64,000 bases of DNA from an uncultured Lachnospiraceae bacterium (GCA_944383855.1 CALWRB010000054.1:1-64000); one strand, 5' to 3'; shown: positions 17,782 to 26,257, counted from the first letter of the stretch. A program made the numbers and translations. Notes: generated from the sequence alone by a model not told the origin.

Positions 17782-20049
17782 ATGTTTAGAACCTATTCCA
17801 TGGATCTGGCAGGCAGAACTTTGTCCGTAGAGATCGGCAGAGTGGCAGAACAGGCAAACGGCGCGGTTCTGATGCGTTACGGCGATACCACAGTTTTGGT
17901 GACCGCAACTGCATCGGACAAGCCCAGAGAGGGAATCGATTTCTTCCCTTTGAGCATTGATTACGAAGAAAGACTGTATTCCGTCGGTAAAATTCCCGGC
18001 GGTTTCATCAAAAGAGAAGGCAGACCTTCCGAAAAGGCGATTTTGACTGCACGCTGCATCGACAGACCGCTGCGTCCCCTTTTCCCGAAGGACTATAGAA
18101 ATGACGTTGCGATCGTTGCGACAGTTATGTCTGTAGACCAGGACTGCTCCCCCGAAGTAGTGGCAATGATCGGCGCTTCTTTGGCACTGAACATTTCCGA
18201 TATTCCGTTTACGGATTTGGTTTCTTCCGTCAACATCGGTTATGTGGACGGAGAGTTGGTAGTAAACCCCAATGCGGAACAGAGAGAAAAGACACGTCTG
18301 TCCCTGACGGTTTCTTCCAAAGAAGATAAAGTTATGATGATCGAAGCGGGTGCCGATGAAATCCCTGATGACCTGATGATGCAGGCGATCCATCTGGCAT
18401 TTGACACCAATTTGCAGGTGGTAGAATTCTTCCGTGAGATCGTGGCAAAAGAAGGTAAGGAAAAAGCACCTTATACAGAGCATGTGATCGATGAGAACGC
18501 ATACCGCATGGTAACAGAGTATGTGACAGACGCAAGAATGGAAGAAGCTGTTTTTGCGGAACTGAAACAGGACAGAGATGCCAAGATCAAAGTCATCACA
18601 GAAGAAGTCAATGAAGCACTGACAGAAAAACTGACAGAGCTGATGGGCGAGGAAACAGATATTCCTGCTTTGATCGATGATATTATTTATAAATTCGAAA
18701 AAATGACTGTTAGACGTATGATCCTCAGAGAGCATAAACGTCCCGACGGACGTGGTATTGAGGAGATCCGTCCTTTGTCCGCTGAAGTAGATGTGCTGCC
18801 CAGAGTACACGGTTCTGCGCTTTTTACCAGAGGACAGACACAGGCACTGACAGTTACTACATTGGGTGCGATCAGCGAAGGTCAGAGATTGGACGGACTG
18901 GACGCCAACGAAACAGGCAAGCGTTATATCCATCATTATAACTTCCCCGGCTTCTCCGTCGGCGAAGCAAAGACTTCCAGAGGACCGGGACGCAGAGAGA
19001 TCGGTCATGGTGCATTGGGCGAAAGAGCACTTTTGCCTGTGATCCCTTCCGAGGAGGAATTCCCTTATGCGATCCGTCTGGTATCCGATATTTTAAGTTC
19101 CAACGGTTCCACATCGCAGGCTTCTATCTGTGGTTCCACATTGAGTTTGATGGCGGCAGGTGTGCCGATCAAACGTCCCGTTGCGGGAATTTCCGTTGGT
19201 CTGGTGACAGGAGATACCGATGATGACTTTATCGAAATCACCGATATTCAGGGCGTGGAAGACTTCTTTGGCGATATGGACTTTAAGGTGGCAGGTACCA
19301 GCGAAGGTATTACTGCGATTCAGATGGATATGAAGATCAAAGGTCTGACATTTGAAATGATCGAGCAGGCTTTTGCGCAGACCGGCAGAGCAAGAGAATA
19401 TATCCTCAATGAGGTTATGCTCAAAGCGATTGCGGAACCCAGAAAAGAACTTTCTCCTTACGCACCGAAGATCGCGACGATTCAGATTGATGTGGATAAG
19501 ATCGCGGAAGTCATCGGTTCCAGAGGTAAGGTCATCAAAAAGATCATTGAAGAAAGCCAGTGCGAGATCGATACCGAAGATGACGGTACCATTTATATCA
19601 AAGGCACAGACCCTGCGGGTATGCAGCGTGCGATCGATATGATCATGGCGATCGTAAAAGAACCCGAACCCGGTACCATCTTCAAAGGCACTGTCACCAG
19701 ATTGATGACATTTGGTGCATTCGTAGAGATCGCGCCCGGCAAAGAAGGTTTGGTACACATTTCCAAACTGGCGCATAAGAGAGTGGCTAAGGTAGAAGAT
19801 GCTGTTTCCGTTGGCGATGAAGTGATGGTAAAGGTAATGGAGATCGACCAGCAGGGCAGACTCAATCTTTCCATCAAAGATGCGATTCCCAGACCCGAAG
19901 GCATGCCCGAGGAAGAGGAAGAAGAAACCGACAGACGCAGAGAACGGAAAGATTTCAATCGTGACAGAAAAAACTCTGATCGCAGAAAATCTTCCAGAGA
20001 GCATACCTATAAAGGCATTCGCTACAGAGAAGAAGACCCCAGAGATTAA
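17782..20049 (+). CDS. pnp: Polyribonucleotide nucleotidyltransferase (PNPase)
   Basis: Phosphorolytic 3'-5' exoribonuclease of RNA decay. The 755 residues comprise two RNase PH domains (about 10-215 and 310-540; GKIPGGFIKREGRPSEKA in the first, SSNGSTSQASICG in the second), a KH domain (about 555-615, IAEVIGSRGKVIKKI) and an S1 domain (about 625-695, GTVTRLMTFGAFVEI). A basic and acidic low-complexity tail (about 700-755) extends beyond the S1 domain. AAAGGAG precedes the ATG. Expression is probably controlled through the leader hairpin just upstream. Confidence 0.97.
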   Translation: MFRTYSMDLAGRTLSVEIGRVAEQANGAVLMRYGDTTVLVTATASDKPREGIDFFPLSIDYEERLYSVGKIPGGFIKREGRPSEKAILTARCIDRPLRPLFPKDYRNDVAIVATVMSVDQDCSPEVVAMIGASLALNISDIPFTDLVSSVNIGYVDGELVVNPNAEQREKTRLSLTVSSKEDKVMMIEAGADEIPDDLMMQAIHLAFDTNLQVVEFFREIVAKEGKEKAPYTEHVIDENAYRMVTEYVTDARMEEAVFAELKQDRDAKIKVITEEVNEALTEKLTELMGEETDIPALIDDIIYKFEKMTVRRMILREHKRPDGRGIEEIRPLSAEVDVLPRVHGSALFTRGQTQALTVTTLGAISEGQRLDGLDANETGKRYIHHYNFPGFSVGEAKTSRGPGRREIGHGALGERALLPVIPSEEEFPYAIRLVSDILSSNGSTSQASICGSTLSLMAAGVPIKRPVAGISVGLVTGDTDDDFIEITDIQGVEDFFGDMDFKVAGTSEGITAIQMDMKIKGLTFEMIEQAFAQTGRAREYILNEVMLKAIAEPRKELSPYAPKIATIQIDVDKIAEVIGSRGKVIKKIIEESQCEIDTEDDGTIYIKGTDPAGMQRAIDMIMAIVKEPEPGTIFKGTVTRLMTFGAFVEIAPGKEGLVHISKLAHKRVAKVEDAVSVGDEVMVKVMEIDQQGRLNLSIKDAIPRPEGMPEEEEEETDRRRERKDFNRDRKNSDRRKSSREHTYKGIRYREEDPRD

Positions 20050-20064
20050 ACAAAAAAGAACAGA

Positions 20065-20105
20065 CAGCGGCAGACGATAAACTCTGCCGTTGTTTTTATT
20101 TTTCT
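20065..20105 (+). terminator. Rho-independent terminator of pnp
   Basis: CAGCGGCAGA (20065-20074) pairs with TCTGCCGTTG (20083-20092), one G-U pair, followed by TTTTTATTTTT. Confidence 0.85.
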
Positions 20106-20165
20106 GAAGAAACATCGGATTTTTCAAAAAAATGACGTTCCTTGCTTTTCCGTTGTGGGAAGATA

Positions 20166-20174
20166 TGCTACAAT
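20166..20174 (+). promoter_or_regulatory. Extended -10 promoter element before the M16 peptidase gene
   Basis: TGC-TACAAT (20166-20174) is a good extended -10. No convincing -35 lies at 17 bases, which extended -10 promoters tolerate. Confidence 0.5.
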
Positions 20175-20254
20175 AGGAGCGGAATCGGAATAAAACCGCC
20201 TGTCCTGCACATACTGGAAGCAGAGAAAATACAAAGCGTCAGGCAGGTGAAACT

Positions 20255-21520
20255 ATGGTCGAGATCAGAAAACTGGCAAACGGTATCCCGGTTGTGATCG
20301 ACAGCATGAAAGAGGTAAGAAGTGTTTCTTTCGGCGTTTGGGTGCGCAATGGTTCGCGTAATGAGCGGGAAGAAGAAAACGGCATTTCACACTTTATTGA
20401 GCATATGCTCTTTCAGGGGACCGAAAGCAGAACGGCGGAGCAGATCGCCGCACAAATGGATGAGCTTGGCGGGCAGATCAATGCTTACACCACAAAGGAA
20501 TCCACTTGTTTTTCGACAAGGGTATTAGACGAGCATTTTCCGCAGGCAGTGGAAGTGATGAGTGATATGCTGCTTTATTCTGTTTTTTCTTCGGCTGAGG
20601 TGCAAAAAGAAAGACAGGTTATATTGGAAGAGATTCGGATGTATGCCGATGCGCCGGAAGAATTGATCCACGATACGCTGATGGAACGTGTTTGGCATGG
20701 TTCCAGCCTTGGCATGCCGATTGCGGGCAGCGAAGAAAGTGTTTCCGCGCTGAAAAGAGAGCAGATCAAGGCATATTATGAAAAAAACTACCATACGGAA
20801 AATATGGTGATTTCTGTAGCAGGGCATATTCATGCGGCGCAGGCGGAAGAAGTGCTGAACCGCTGCTTCGGTGCTTGGCACAACCAGAACCCTTATGTGC
20901 CTTATGATACGAAAACGATCTATCACCCTGCCAGACTTGCACTGCCAAGAGAAATGGGGCAGGTGCATTTGGCAATGGCATTTCCTTCCTTGCCCAGAGA
21001 TCATGCACTGCGCTATGCAGCTGCCGTTTTTCAGACAGCATTTGGCGGCAGCATGAGTTCTCGCCTGTTTCAAAAAATCCGGCAGGAACACGGACTGACG
21101 TACCATATTTACAGCTATAGCGCTGCGTTTCAAGATGCCGGTCTGTTTGTGATCAACGGAAGTATGCAGCCCTCACAGATGGAACAGGTCTGTTCGCTGA
21201 CAGGAAAACTGATTACTGCACTGAAGCACGATCCGATTTCAGAAGAAACCGTTGCCGCCGTAAAGCGGCAGATGCTCAGTAATTTTTGGATGGGCAGAGA
21301 AAGTACGCAAAATCGTATGACATCTGCGGGAGCGACATTTTTATTCAAAGGCAAAACGGAAGAAGCGGCGCAGATCGCTTCCGAAGTGGAGCGAGTGACG
21401 GCACAGCAAGTGGCACAGGCGGCAGAAATGATACTGCTTCCCGAAAAAGTCAGCCTTTTTGCAGTCGGAAACGTGAAAGAGGAAGATGCAGACAGGTTGT
21501 GTGAAAAAATATTTTCATAA
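20255..21520 (+). CDS. M16-family zinc metallopeptidase (processing protease-like)
   Basis: A 421-residue peptidase of the pitrilysin/MPP family (YmxG/MlpA type). The inverted zinc motif HFIEH is at about residues 47-51 within NGISHFIEHMLFQG, with the downstream glutamate expected in the following helix (QVILEEIRM). The C-terminal half is the usual inactive repeat (GGSMSSRLFQKIRQEHGLTY). AGGTGAAAC precedes the ATG at 20255. It follows pnp, the conserved arrangement in Bacillota; its substrate is not known. Confidence 0.9.
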   Translation: MVEIRKLANGIPVVIDSMKEVRSVSFGVWVRNGSRNEREEENGISHFIEHMLFQGTESRTAEQIAAQMDELGGQINAYTTKESTCFSTRVLDEHFPQAVEVMSDMLLYSVFSSAEVQKERQVILEEIRMYADAPEELIHDTLMERVWHGSSLGMPIAGSEESVSALKREQIKAYYEKNYHTENMVISVAGHIHAAQAEEVLNRCFGAWHNQNPYVPYDTKTIYHPARLALPREMGQVHLAMAFPSLPRDHALRYAAAVFQTAFGGSMSSRLFQKIRQEHGLTYHIYSYSAAFQDAGLFVINGSMQPSQMEQVCSLTGKLITALKHDPISEETVAAVKRQMLSNFWMGRESTQNRMTSAGATFLFKGKTEEAAQIASEVERVTAQQVAQAAEMILLPEKVSLFAVGNVKEEDADRLCEKIFS

Positions 21521-21587
21521 ATTTACAGAATTTTTGGGATAATAACCTTGCGGTGATTCGCAATGATCTCAAGGAGGACTGATTTTT

Positions 21588-21821
21588 ATGAAACTGGTAA
21601 ACGGACTTGTATTAACATTGATCATCGTCGGCGCATTAAACTGGGGTCTGATCGGCTTTTTCAAATTCGATCTGGTGACCACATTGTTTAACAACAATTT
21701 GTTCTGGATCGCAAGGGTGGTATTCGCACTGGTAGGGTTGGCAGGCATTTGGGCGCTGACATTCTATCATTCCGTTATGCGCGAGGAACGATTACGCGCA
21801 CAGGCGGGACAAAGACAGTGA
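21588..21821 (+). CDS. DUF378 small membrane protein
   Basis: A 77-residue protein with two predicted transmembrane helices (about 5-24 and 38-60). LNWGLIGFFKFDLV between them is the DUF378 signature. The C-terminus is charged and probably cytoplasmic. CAAGGAGGAC (21570-21579) precedes the ATG. Function unknown. It lies alone between the M16 peptidase and dapF. Confidence 0.8.
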   Translation: MKLVNGLVLTLIIVGALNWGLIGFFKFDLVTTLFNNNLFWIARVVFALVGLAGIWALTFYHSVMREERLRAQAGQRQ

Positions 21822-21833
21822 AAAAGGAAAAAA

Positions 21834-21856
21834 AGGCGGCGCATTTTGCCGCCTGT
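21834..21856 (+). terminator. Hairpin between the DUF378 gene and dapF
   Basis: AGGCGGC (21834-21840) pairs with GCCGCCT (21848-21854). It lacks a clear U-tract, so termination is doubtful. Confidence 0.4.
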
Positions 21857-21880
21857 TACATAGATGAGGGGGAAGAAAAC

Positions 21881-22720
21881 ATGCGCTTTACGAAAATGCA
21901 GGGATGCGGCAATGATTATGTATACATTGATACCGCACAGGAAGAAGTGCGAGATCCGCAAAAGCTTGCACTTCGCATGAGTGAACGCCATTTTGGTGTG
22001 GGTGCGGACGGACTGGTGCTGATCATGCCGTCGGAAACGTCGGATTTCCGTATGCGGATGTTTAACAGTGACGGTTCGGAAGGTGAAATGTGCGGAAATG
22101 CCATTCGCTGTGTGGGAAAATATGTCTACGACAGAGGGCTGACGCAGAAAAAAGTGATCACGATAGAAACCCTTGCGGGGGAAAAGAAATTGCACCTGAT
22201 GACGGAAAACGGTGTGGTAAAAGAAGTGCGTGTGGATATGGGTACGCCTGTTTTTTCAGGGCGGGAAATCCCTGTGGCGGTGGAAGGTGAAAAAATTACT
22301 GTGCAGCTGAGCGCAGCGGGGCGCACATTTGCGTGTTACTGCCTTTCCATGGGAAATCCGCATTGTGTCATTTTTGTAGAGAACGCAATGGAGTTTCCGG
22401 TGGAGATTTACGGACCGTTGTTGGAAAAAGACCCGTTTTTTCCGAATAAAACCAATGTGGAATTTGTGGAAATAAAAGACCCGACGCATCTTTGCCTCAG
22501 GATCTGGGAAAGAGGCAGCGGCGAAACGCTTGCCTGCGGAACAGGCGTATGCGCGGCAGCGGTGGCTGCGGCACAGTGGAAAGGCGCCGAAAGACAGATG
22601 ACGGTCACGATGCGCGGGGGAGATATGCAAACCGAATGGTCGGCGGAAAACGACCATGTATTTATGACAGGACCTGCGGCGTTTTCTTTTGACGGCGTCT
22701 GGCTGGGGAAGGAGGAATAA
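21881..22720 (+). CDS. dapF: Diaminopimelate epimerase
   Basis: Interconverts LL- and meso-diaminopimelate for lysine and peptidoglycan synthesis. The 279-residue protein has both catalytic cysteines, in MCGNAIRC (about 71-78) and in LACGTGVCAAA (about 217-227), the hallmark of PLP-independent epimerases. MRFTKMQGCGNDYVYID is a standard N-terminus. The ATG at 21881 follows GAGGGGGA; an upstream in-frame start at 21749 overlaps the DUF378 gene. hflX starts 3 bases after its stop. Confidence 0.95.
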   Translation: MRFTKMQGCGNDYVYIDTAQEEVRDPQKLALRMSERHFGVGADGLVLIMPSETSDFRMRMFNSDGSEGEMCGNAIRCVGKYVYDRGLTQKKVITIETLAGEKKLHLMTENGVVKEVRVDMGTPVFSGREIPVAVEGEKITVQLSAAGRTFACYCLSMGNPHCVIFVENAMEFPVEIYGPLLEKDPFFPNKTNVEFVEIKDPTHLCLRIWERGSGETLACGTGVCAAAVAAAQWKGAERQMTVTMRGGDMQTEWSAENDHVFMTGPAAFSFDGVWLGKEE

Positions 22721-22723
22721 CGC

Positions 22724-24007
22724 ATGGCGAAGGAGATCCATGAAACGGAAGAAATCAGGGAACGAGTGATATTGGTTGCGGTGGAGCCGGAAACAGGCAA
22801 TGCAAAAAGTGCCATGACAACGGAAGCTTGCTTGGACGAGTTGGAGGAGCTTGTGGAAACGGCAGGCGCACAGACGGTTGGAAAAGTGATTCAAAAAAGA
22901 GAAAAAGTACACCCCGGGCATTATTTAGGGAAAGGAAAAATCGAAGAAGTCAAGATGCTGGTCAGAGCAATGGACGCATCGGGAGTCGTGTGTGATGATG
23001 AGCTTTCGCCGGCACAGCTGAAGAATCTGGAACAGATGTTAGATACCAAAGTGATGGACCGTACGATGGTGATTTTGGATATTTTTGCAGGCAGAGCGAT
23101 TTCCGGTGAAGGTAAGATACAGGTGGAGTTGGCACAGTTGAAATATCGCCTCTCCAGACTGGCGGGCATGGGTGCGTCCATGTCCAGACTGGGCGGTGGC
23201 ATCGGTACGAGAGGCCCCGGTGAGAAAAAACTGGAAACCGACCGCCGTTATATCAAAGAACGGATCGCGGAACTGAATCGGGATCTGAAAGAAATCGAAG
23301 TACACAGGGAACTTCTGCGTGGGCAAAGAGGGAAAAAAGGCACGCCGGTCGTTTCTTTGGTGGGGTATACCAATGCGGGGAAATCTACGTTGATCAATCG
23401 GCTGACAGATGCCGGCGTTTTAGCGGAGGATAAGCTGTTTGCAACACTGGACACTACCACAAGAAAAGTGAAGCTGCCAAACGGTTCCGAGATTTTGCTG
23501 ACAGATACGGTTGGATTTATTCAGAAATTGCCGCATCACTTGATTCAGGCATTCCGTGCGACATTGGAAGAAATGAAATATGCCGATATTTTGCTGCACG
23601 TTGTGGACGCGTCCAATCCGAACCGCAAGGAACAGATGGATGTGGTATACGACACGCTGCGCTCGTTGGGCTGCGAAAAAACGCCCGTCATTACGGTTTT
23701 CAACAAAATGGACAGGGAAGTGGAACTGCCGCTCCCGCTCGATGGTATTTGCTGCGGCAGACAGCAGATCTCAGCTGTGACAGGTATGGGGATCGAGGAA
23801 ATGCTCAGCGGCATCGAAACGCTGTTAAAAACTTTCCGCCGCTCCGTAAAGGCGCTGTTGCCCTATACCGAAGGCGCGTTATTGGGCTGGGTGCATGGCA
23901 GATGTGAGATCCTTTCCGAGGAGCATACCGCAGAGGGTGTGCTGTTGGAGGCATATGTCGATGAGGAGGCTGCCAACCGTTTGGAGCCGTATTGTGTGCA
24001 GGAATAG
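22724..24007 (+). CDS. hflX: GTPase HflX
   Basis: Ribosome-associated GTPase that can split stalled 70S ribosomes. The 427 residues contain the HflX N-terminal domain (about 25-130, HPGHYLGKGKIEEVK), a glycine-rich linker (GGGIGTRGPGEKKLETDRR, about 165-183), and the G domain (VGYTNAGKSTLINRL near 210-224, DTVGFIQKLPHHLI, FNKMD). The C-terminal region (about 375-427) is the usual HflX extension. GGAGG (22711-22715) precedes the ATG. It is probably translated with dapF. Confidence 0.95.
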   Translation: MAKEIHETEEIRERVILVAVEPETGNAKSAMTTEACLDELEELVETAGAQTVGKVIQKREKVHPGHYLGKGKIEEVKMLVRAMDASGVVCDDELSPAQLKNLEQMLDTKVMDRTMVILDIFAGRAISGEGKIQVELAQLKYRLSRLAGMGASMSRLGGGIGTRGPGEKKLETDRRYIKERIAELNRDLKEIEVHRELLRGQRGKKGTPVVSLVGYTNAGKSTLINRLTDAGVLAEDKLFATLDTTTRKVKLPNGSEILLTDTVGFIQKLPHHLIQAFRATLEEMKYADILLHVVDASNPNRKEQMDVVYDTLRSLGCEKTPVITVFNKMDREVELPLPLDGICCGRQQISAVTGMGIEEMLSGIETLLKTFRRSVKALLPYTEGALLGWVHGRCEILSEEHTAEGVLLEAYVDEEAANRLEPYCVQE

Positions 24008-24090
24008 ACTGATTTTCAGAATGGATAGAGAAATGCCGCAAAGAAATAGGCACTTTGCCATTCCTTTTTAGAATCTTAACTGTTTCTTTA

Positions 24091-24118
24091 TTGGTTTTTT
24101 ACGAAAAAATGTTATAAT
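24091..24118 (+). promoter_or_regulatory. Promoter before the small gene at 24171
   Basis: TTGGTT (24091-24096), 16-base spacer, TATAAT (24113-24118). Confidence 0.65.
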
Positions 24119-24170
24119 TATAGTAGAAAACAGATAAAAAGCACAAGAAACGGAAAGAGGTGTGGTGAGA

Positions 24171-24383
24171 ATGAAAAAGACATTGTTTTCTGAAGAACAA
24201 AGAGAAATGTTAGGGATCAGCTATTGGTTTTTGAATCAGATGCATGATGATACAGAGAACGATGCGGGACAGAAGCAAAGGGATATCTTGGATTTTCTTA
24301 CCACGTTATTTGAGGATGCGATAGAGCCGGAAGATATGATCGAAATGCTGCGGGGATTTTCCGCGGAATATGGCATCGCATAA
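24171..24383 (+). CDS. Small acidic protein of unknown function
   Basis: A 70-residue acidic protein that I do not recognise. It has no predicted membrane segment or signal peptide and is mostly helical in appearance, with YWFLNQMHDDTENDAGQK in the middle and a C-terminal FLTTLFEDAIEPEDMIEMLR helix. AAAGAGGTG (24154-24162) lies 8 bases before the ATG at 24171 and a consensus-like promoter precedes it, so the gene looks genuine. A GTG at 24162 is in frame but overlaps the ribosome binding site. It is followed by the structured RNA candidate at 24407. Confidence 0.65.
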   Translation: MKKTLFSEEQREMLGISYWFLNQMHDDTENDAGQKQRDILDFLTTLFEDAIEPEDMIEMLRGFSAEYGIA

Positions 24384-24406
24384 AAAATTTACGCAAAAGA
24401 GAAAAG

Positions 24407-24540
24407 ACGAACGGATCGAGGCTATCCCAAGCGATAGCAAGCAGCTGATGTGATAGTGCCCGCTTCCTTGCAGAAGAAGATGAGTGTGCGAAAAAATGAG
24501 GTGTAGCATTCTGCAGGAAGAAAAAATCCGTTCGTTTTTT
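24407..24540 (+). ncRNA. Candidate structured RNA with terminator-like closing stem
   Basis: ACGAACGGAT (24407-24416) pairs perfectly with ATCCGTTCGT (24526-24535), followed by a U-run, so the closing stem itself can terminate. Inside are a 6-bp hairpin (24421-24426 with 24433-24438) and a 12-bp stem with one bulge (24463-24475 with 24509-24520). No open frame of note lies within. A closing stem that doubles as terminator is seen in some Bacillota 6S RNAs, but the position of the small hairpin does not fit that model well. Family unknown. The rest of 24384-24736 holds no gene. Confidence 0.55.
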
Positions 24541-24697
24541 ATGTTTTGCAGTATCCGAGAGAAAAAACCGCTTTTTTTCGAAGCGGCGAGGGCTTCTTAA
24601 AAACCGAATTTCTTTTATCTGCTTTTTATTTGGGAAAAAGCGGCAGACGGCTGATTTTTCCGAGCATCTTTTGTTTCAAAAACAGATTTTTGCACAA

Positions 24698-24730
24698 GGC
24701 ATACACGATGGAAGTGTATGCCTGTTTTTT
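24698..24730. terminator. Strong hairpin downstream of the minus-strand SOS gene
   Basis: GGCATACAC (24698-24706) and GTGTATGCC (24714-24722) form a perfect 9-bp stem, followed on the + strand by TGTTTTTT. It ends 14 bases from the stop of the minus-strand gene. The U-tract is better for + strand transcripts, but it may stop both. Confidence 0.65.
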
Positions 24731-24736
24731 ATGATG

Positions 24737-24997
24737 TCATATTTTTTTCAGCAGCCATTTTTGACTGTTGCAATGGTAGGAGAGTTCAAACAGCTTTTCT
24801 TCTCTGCCGCACAGAGTGCTGCATCGAAACAAAAGAATAGGAGAGCCTCCGAAAAAATGCGTTTCGGTGCGCAAAACTTTTCCGACTTTTACCACGACAG
24901 GTTGCCCGTTTTGTTCCATGCGGAAGCGAACAGGGGTCACATTGCCGTCTTTGGAAGTCCAAGAGATCATATCGATTTGTTGATTGAGCAGCTTCAT
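24737..24997 (-). CDS. Conserved small protein of unknown function with SOS-type promoter
   Basis: An 86-residue protein beginning MKLLNQQIDMISWTSKDG. It appears to be all-beta (alternating hydrophobic strands, for example NVTPVRFRM and LLFRCSTL) and contains no catalytic motif I can name. Similar small proteins occur in Clostridia, but I recall no function. GGAGGTG (complement of 25003-25009) lies 5 bases before the ATG. A longer open frame extends upstream to 25228 but crosses the promoter and is rejected. Its promoter contains a LexA-like box, so induction by DNA damage is predicted. Confidence 0.75.
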   Translation of the reverse strand: MKLLNQQIDMISWTSKDGNVTPVRFRMEQNGQPVVVKVGKVLRTETHFFGGSPILLFRCSTLCGREEKLFELSYHCNSQKWLLKKI

Positions 24998-25025
24998 AAA
25001 ATCACCTCCGTCTAAACTTGTCTTT

Positions 25026-25054
25026 ATTATATACGAACAAATGTTCTTTTTCAA
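25026..25054 (-). promoter_or_regulatory. SOS promoter with LexA (DinR) box
   Basis: On the minus strand, TTGAAA (complement of 25049-25054), a 17-base spacer and TATAAT (complement of 25026-25031). The spacer contains GAACAAATGTTC (25035-25046), matching the Bacillota LexA half-sites GAAC-N4-GTTC; with flanks it reads CGAACAAATGTTCT on the + strand. A repressor here would cover both promoter elements. Confidence 0.8.
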
Positions 25055-25088
25055 ATGGAAATTTTTACAAAAAAATATACACATACTA

Positions 25089-25231
25089 ATCTTGTCATAC
25101 AAAGACAAAATGCAGATTTTAAAGAATACAAAGATTTTAGAGAAAATAAAAGCAGATATGCGAAAAAAGGGGAGAGCGGTACCTTTTTTCGGGAATTCGG
25201 ATAGTGAGAAGGTATATTTGTATGACAAGAT
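25089..25231. repeat. 15-bp perfect inverted repeat flanking 113 bp
   Basis: ATCTTGTCATACAAA (25089-25103) is exactly inverted at 25217-25231. The DNA between is AT-rich and holds no supported gene. It could be a decayed mobile element's ends or an RNA stem. No flanking target duplication was recognised. Confidence 0.55.
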
Positions 25232-25382
25232 GCGGTCGGAAAGTACGGATATTGATACAGAAACAGAAAAAAAGCTTTAATAATTGTGCAAATAAGATAA
25301 AATGAAAAAAGAAAAAACTGGAAAAAGATAAAAAATAACGAAATTTTCGGGTCGTTCAAGAAGGTGGGAGAGGCGGAATCTA

Positions 25383-25411
25383 TTGCAATTAGAGCAAAAT
25401 ACAGGTATAAT
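25383..25411 (+). promoter_or_regulatory. Promoter of the ATPase-oxidoreductase operon, distal
   Basis: TTGCAA (25383-25388), 17-base spacer, TATAAT (25406-25411), about 120 bases upstream of the ATPase start. Apart from the SOS promoter, the inverted repeat and the two promoters, 24998-25534 holds nothing I can support. Confidence 0.65.
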
Positions 25412-25456
25412 AAAATCAGAAAAAGTGATTTTGACAAAAAAGAATTTGTGTGCATA

Positions 25457-25484
25457 TTGTATACTTTCGTTTTCTGTGCATAAT
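25457..25484 (+). promoter_or_regulatory. Second possible promoter of the ATPase operon
   Basis: TTGTAT (25457-25462), 16-base spacer, CATAAT (25479-25484). Weaker than the distal promoter. Confidence 0.4.
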
Positions 25485-25534
25485 GCATAAATAAAGACGG
25501 GGTATATTTGTTAAAAACAAAAGGAGGTTGGCAG

Positions 25535-26221
25535 ATGTTTGCGCAGGATAAACGCATCCGTATCATTACGGGGCATTACGGCAGCGGGAAAACGGAATTT
25601 GCCGTCAACTATGCCGAAAAGCTTCGCCAGAGTCTGCCGCCGGAACGGAAGGTAGCATTGGCAGATCTGGATATTGTAAATGTATATTTTCGCTCCAGAC
25701 AAAAGCAGGATGAGATGCAGCAAATGGGAATTTTGGTGATTGCTTCTTCCATTCAAGGGGATAGCGCGGATTTGCCAGCGGTTTCTGCGGCAATGACCAT
25801 GCCGGTCAATGACCGTTCCTACGATTATGTGGTGGATCTTGGCGGCAATGATGTGGGGACGCTGGTTTTGGGGCGGATGACCCCTTTGCTTAAGGAAGAA
25901 GAAACTGATTTTTTCATGGTAGTAAATGTGTATCGTCCGGATACAGCCACACCGGAGGGCGTGATCGAGCAGATGCGTTCACTGGAACGTGGAGCCGGAC
26001 TGAAAGTAACCGGCTTGATCAATAATACCAATTTGGTACGGGAAACAACAGCGGCATGCTTGCGGCACGGAGATGATGTACTGAAAGAAGTCACTGCGCG
26101 TACGGGTGTGCCGGTGAGGTATATCAGTTATGTAGAGGAATTGTTGCAGGAAGAACTGCCAGAGGGATTGAGTGGAGAATGGTTCCCGATGCAGTATCAC
26201 ATGAGAGAATCTTGGATGTGA
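25535..26221 (+). CDS. P-loop ATPase linked to the 2-oxoacid:ferredoxin oxidoreductase operon
   Basis: A 228-residue nucleotide-binding protein of the MinD/CobB-like P-loop group. Walker A is GHYGSGKT (about 13-20); VALADLDIVN follows as the likely switch strand, and VVDLGGNDVG resembles the Walker B/switch II region. AAGGAGG (25521-25527) lies 7 bases before the ATG at 25535, so the in-frame TTG-proximal start at 25508 is rejected. It precedes the ferredoxin subunit by 36 bases with no terminator. Its role is unknown; assembly, cofactor loading or regulation of the oxidoreductase are inferences from linkage. Confidence 0.8.
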   Translation: MFAQDKRIRIITGHYGSGKTEFAVNYAEKLRQSLPPERKVALADLDIVNVYFRSRQKQDEMQQMGILVIASSIQGDSADLPAVSAAMTMPVNDRSYDYVVDLGGNDVGTLVLGRMTPLLKEEETDFFMVVNVYRPDTATPEGVIEQMRSLERGAGLKVTGLINNTNLVRETTAACLRHGDDVLKEVTARTGVPVRYISYVEELLQEELPEGLSGEWFPMQYHMRESWM

Positions 26222-26257
26222 ACGCTTGTTTTTTAGGATGTTTTGGAGGTGCGTCAA

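Noticed and set aside
17590-19008. Minus-strand open frame of about 472 codons
   Set aside because: It is antisense to pnp and crosses the pnp leader hairpin; composition is that of a coding shadow.
24407-24540. SRP RNA, tmRNA or RNase P RNA
   Set aside because: Length and lack of the conserved cores (for example the SRP tetraloop domain) exclude these; 6S remains only a weak possibility.
24984-25280. 98-codon + strand open frame
   Set aside because: It overlaps the minus-strand gene start and crosses the SOS promoter and half of the inverted repeat; no ribosome binding site.
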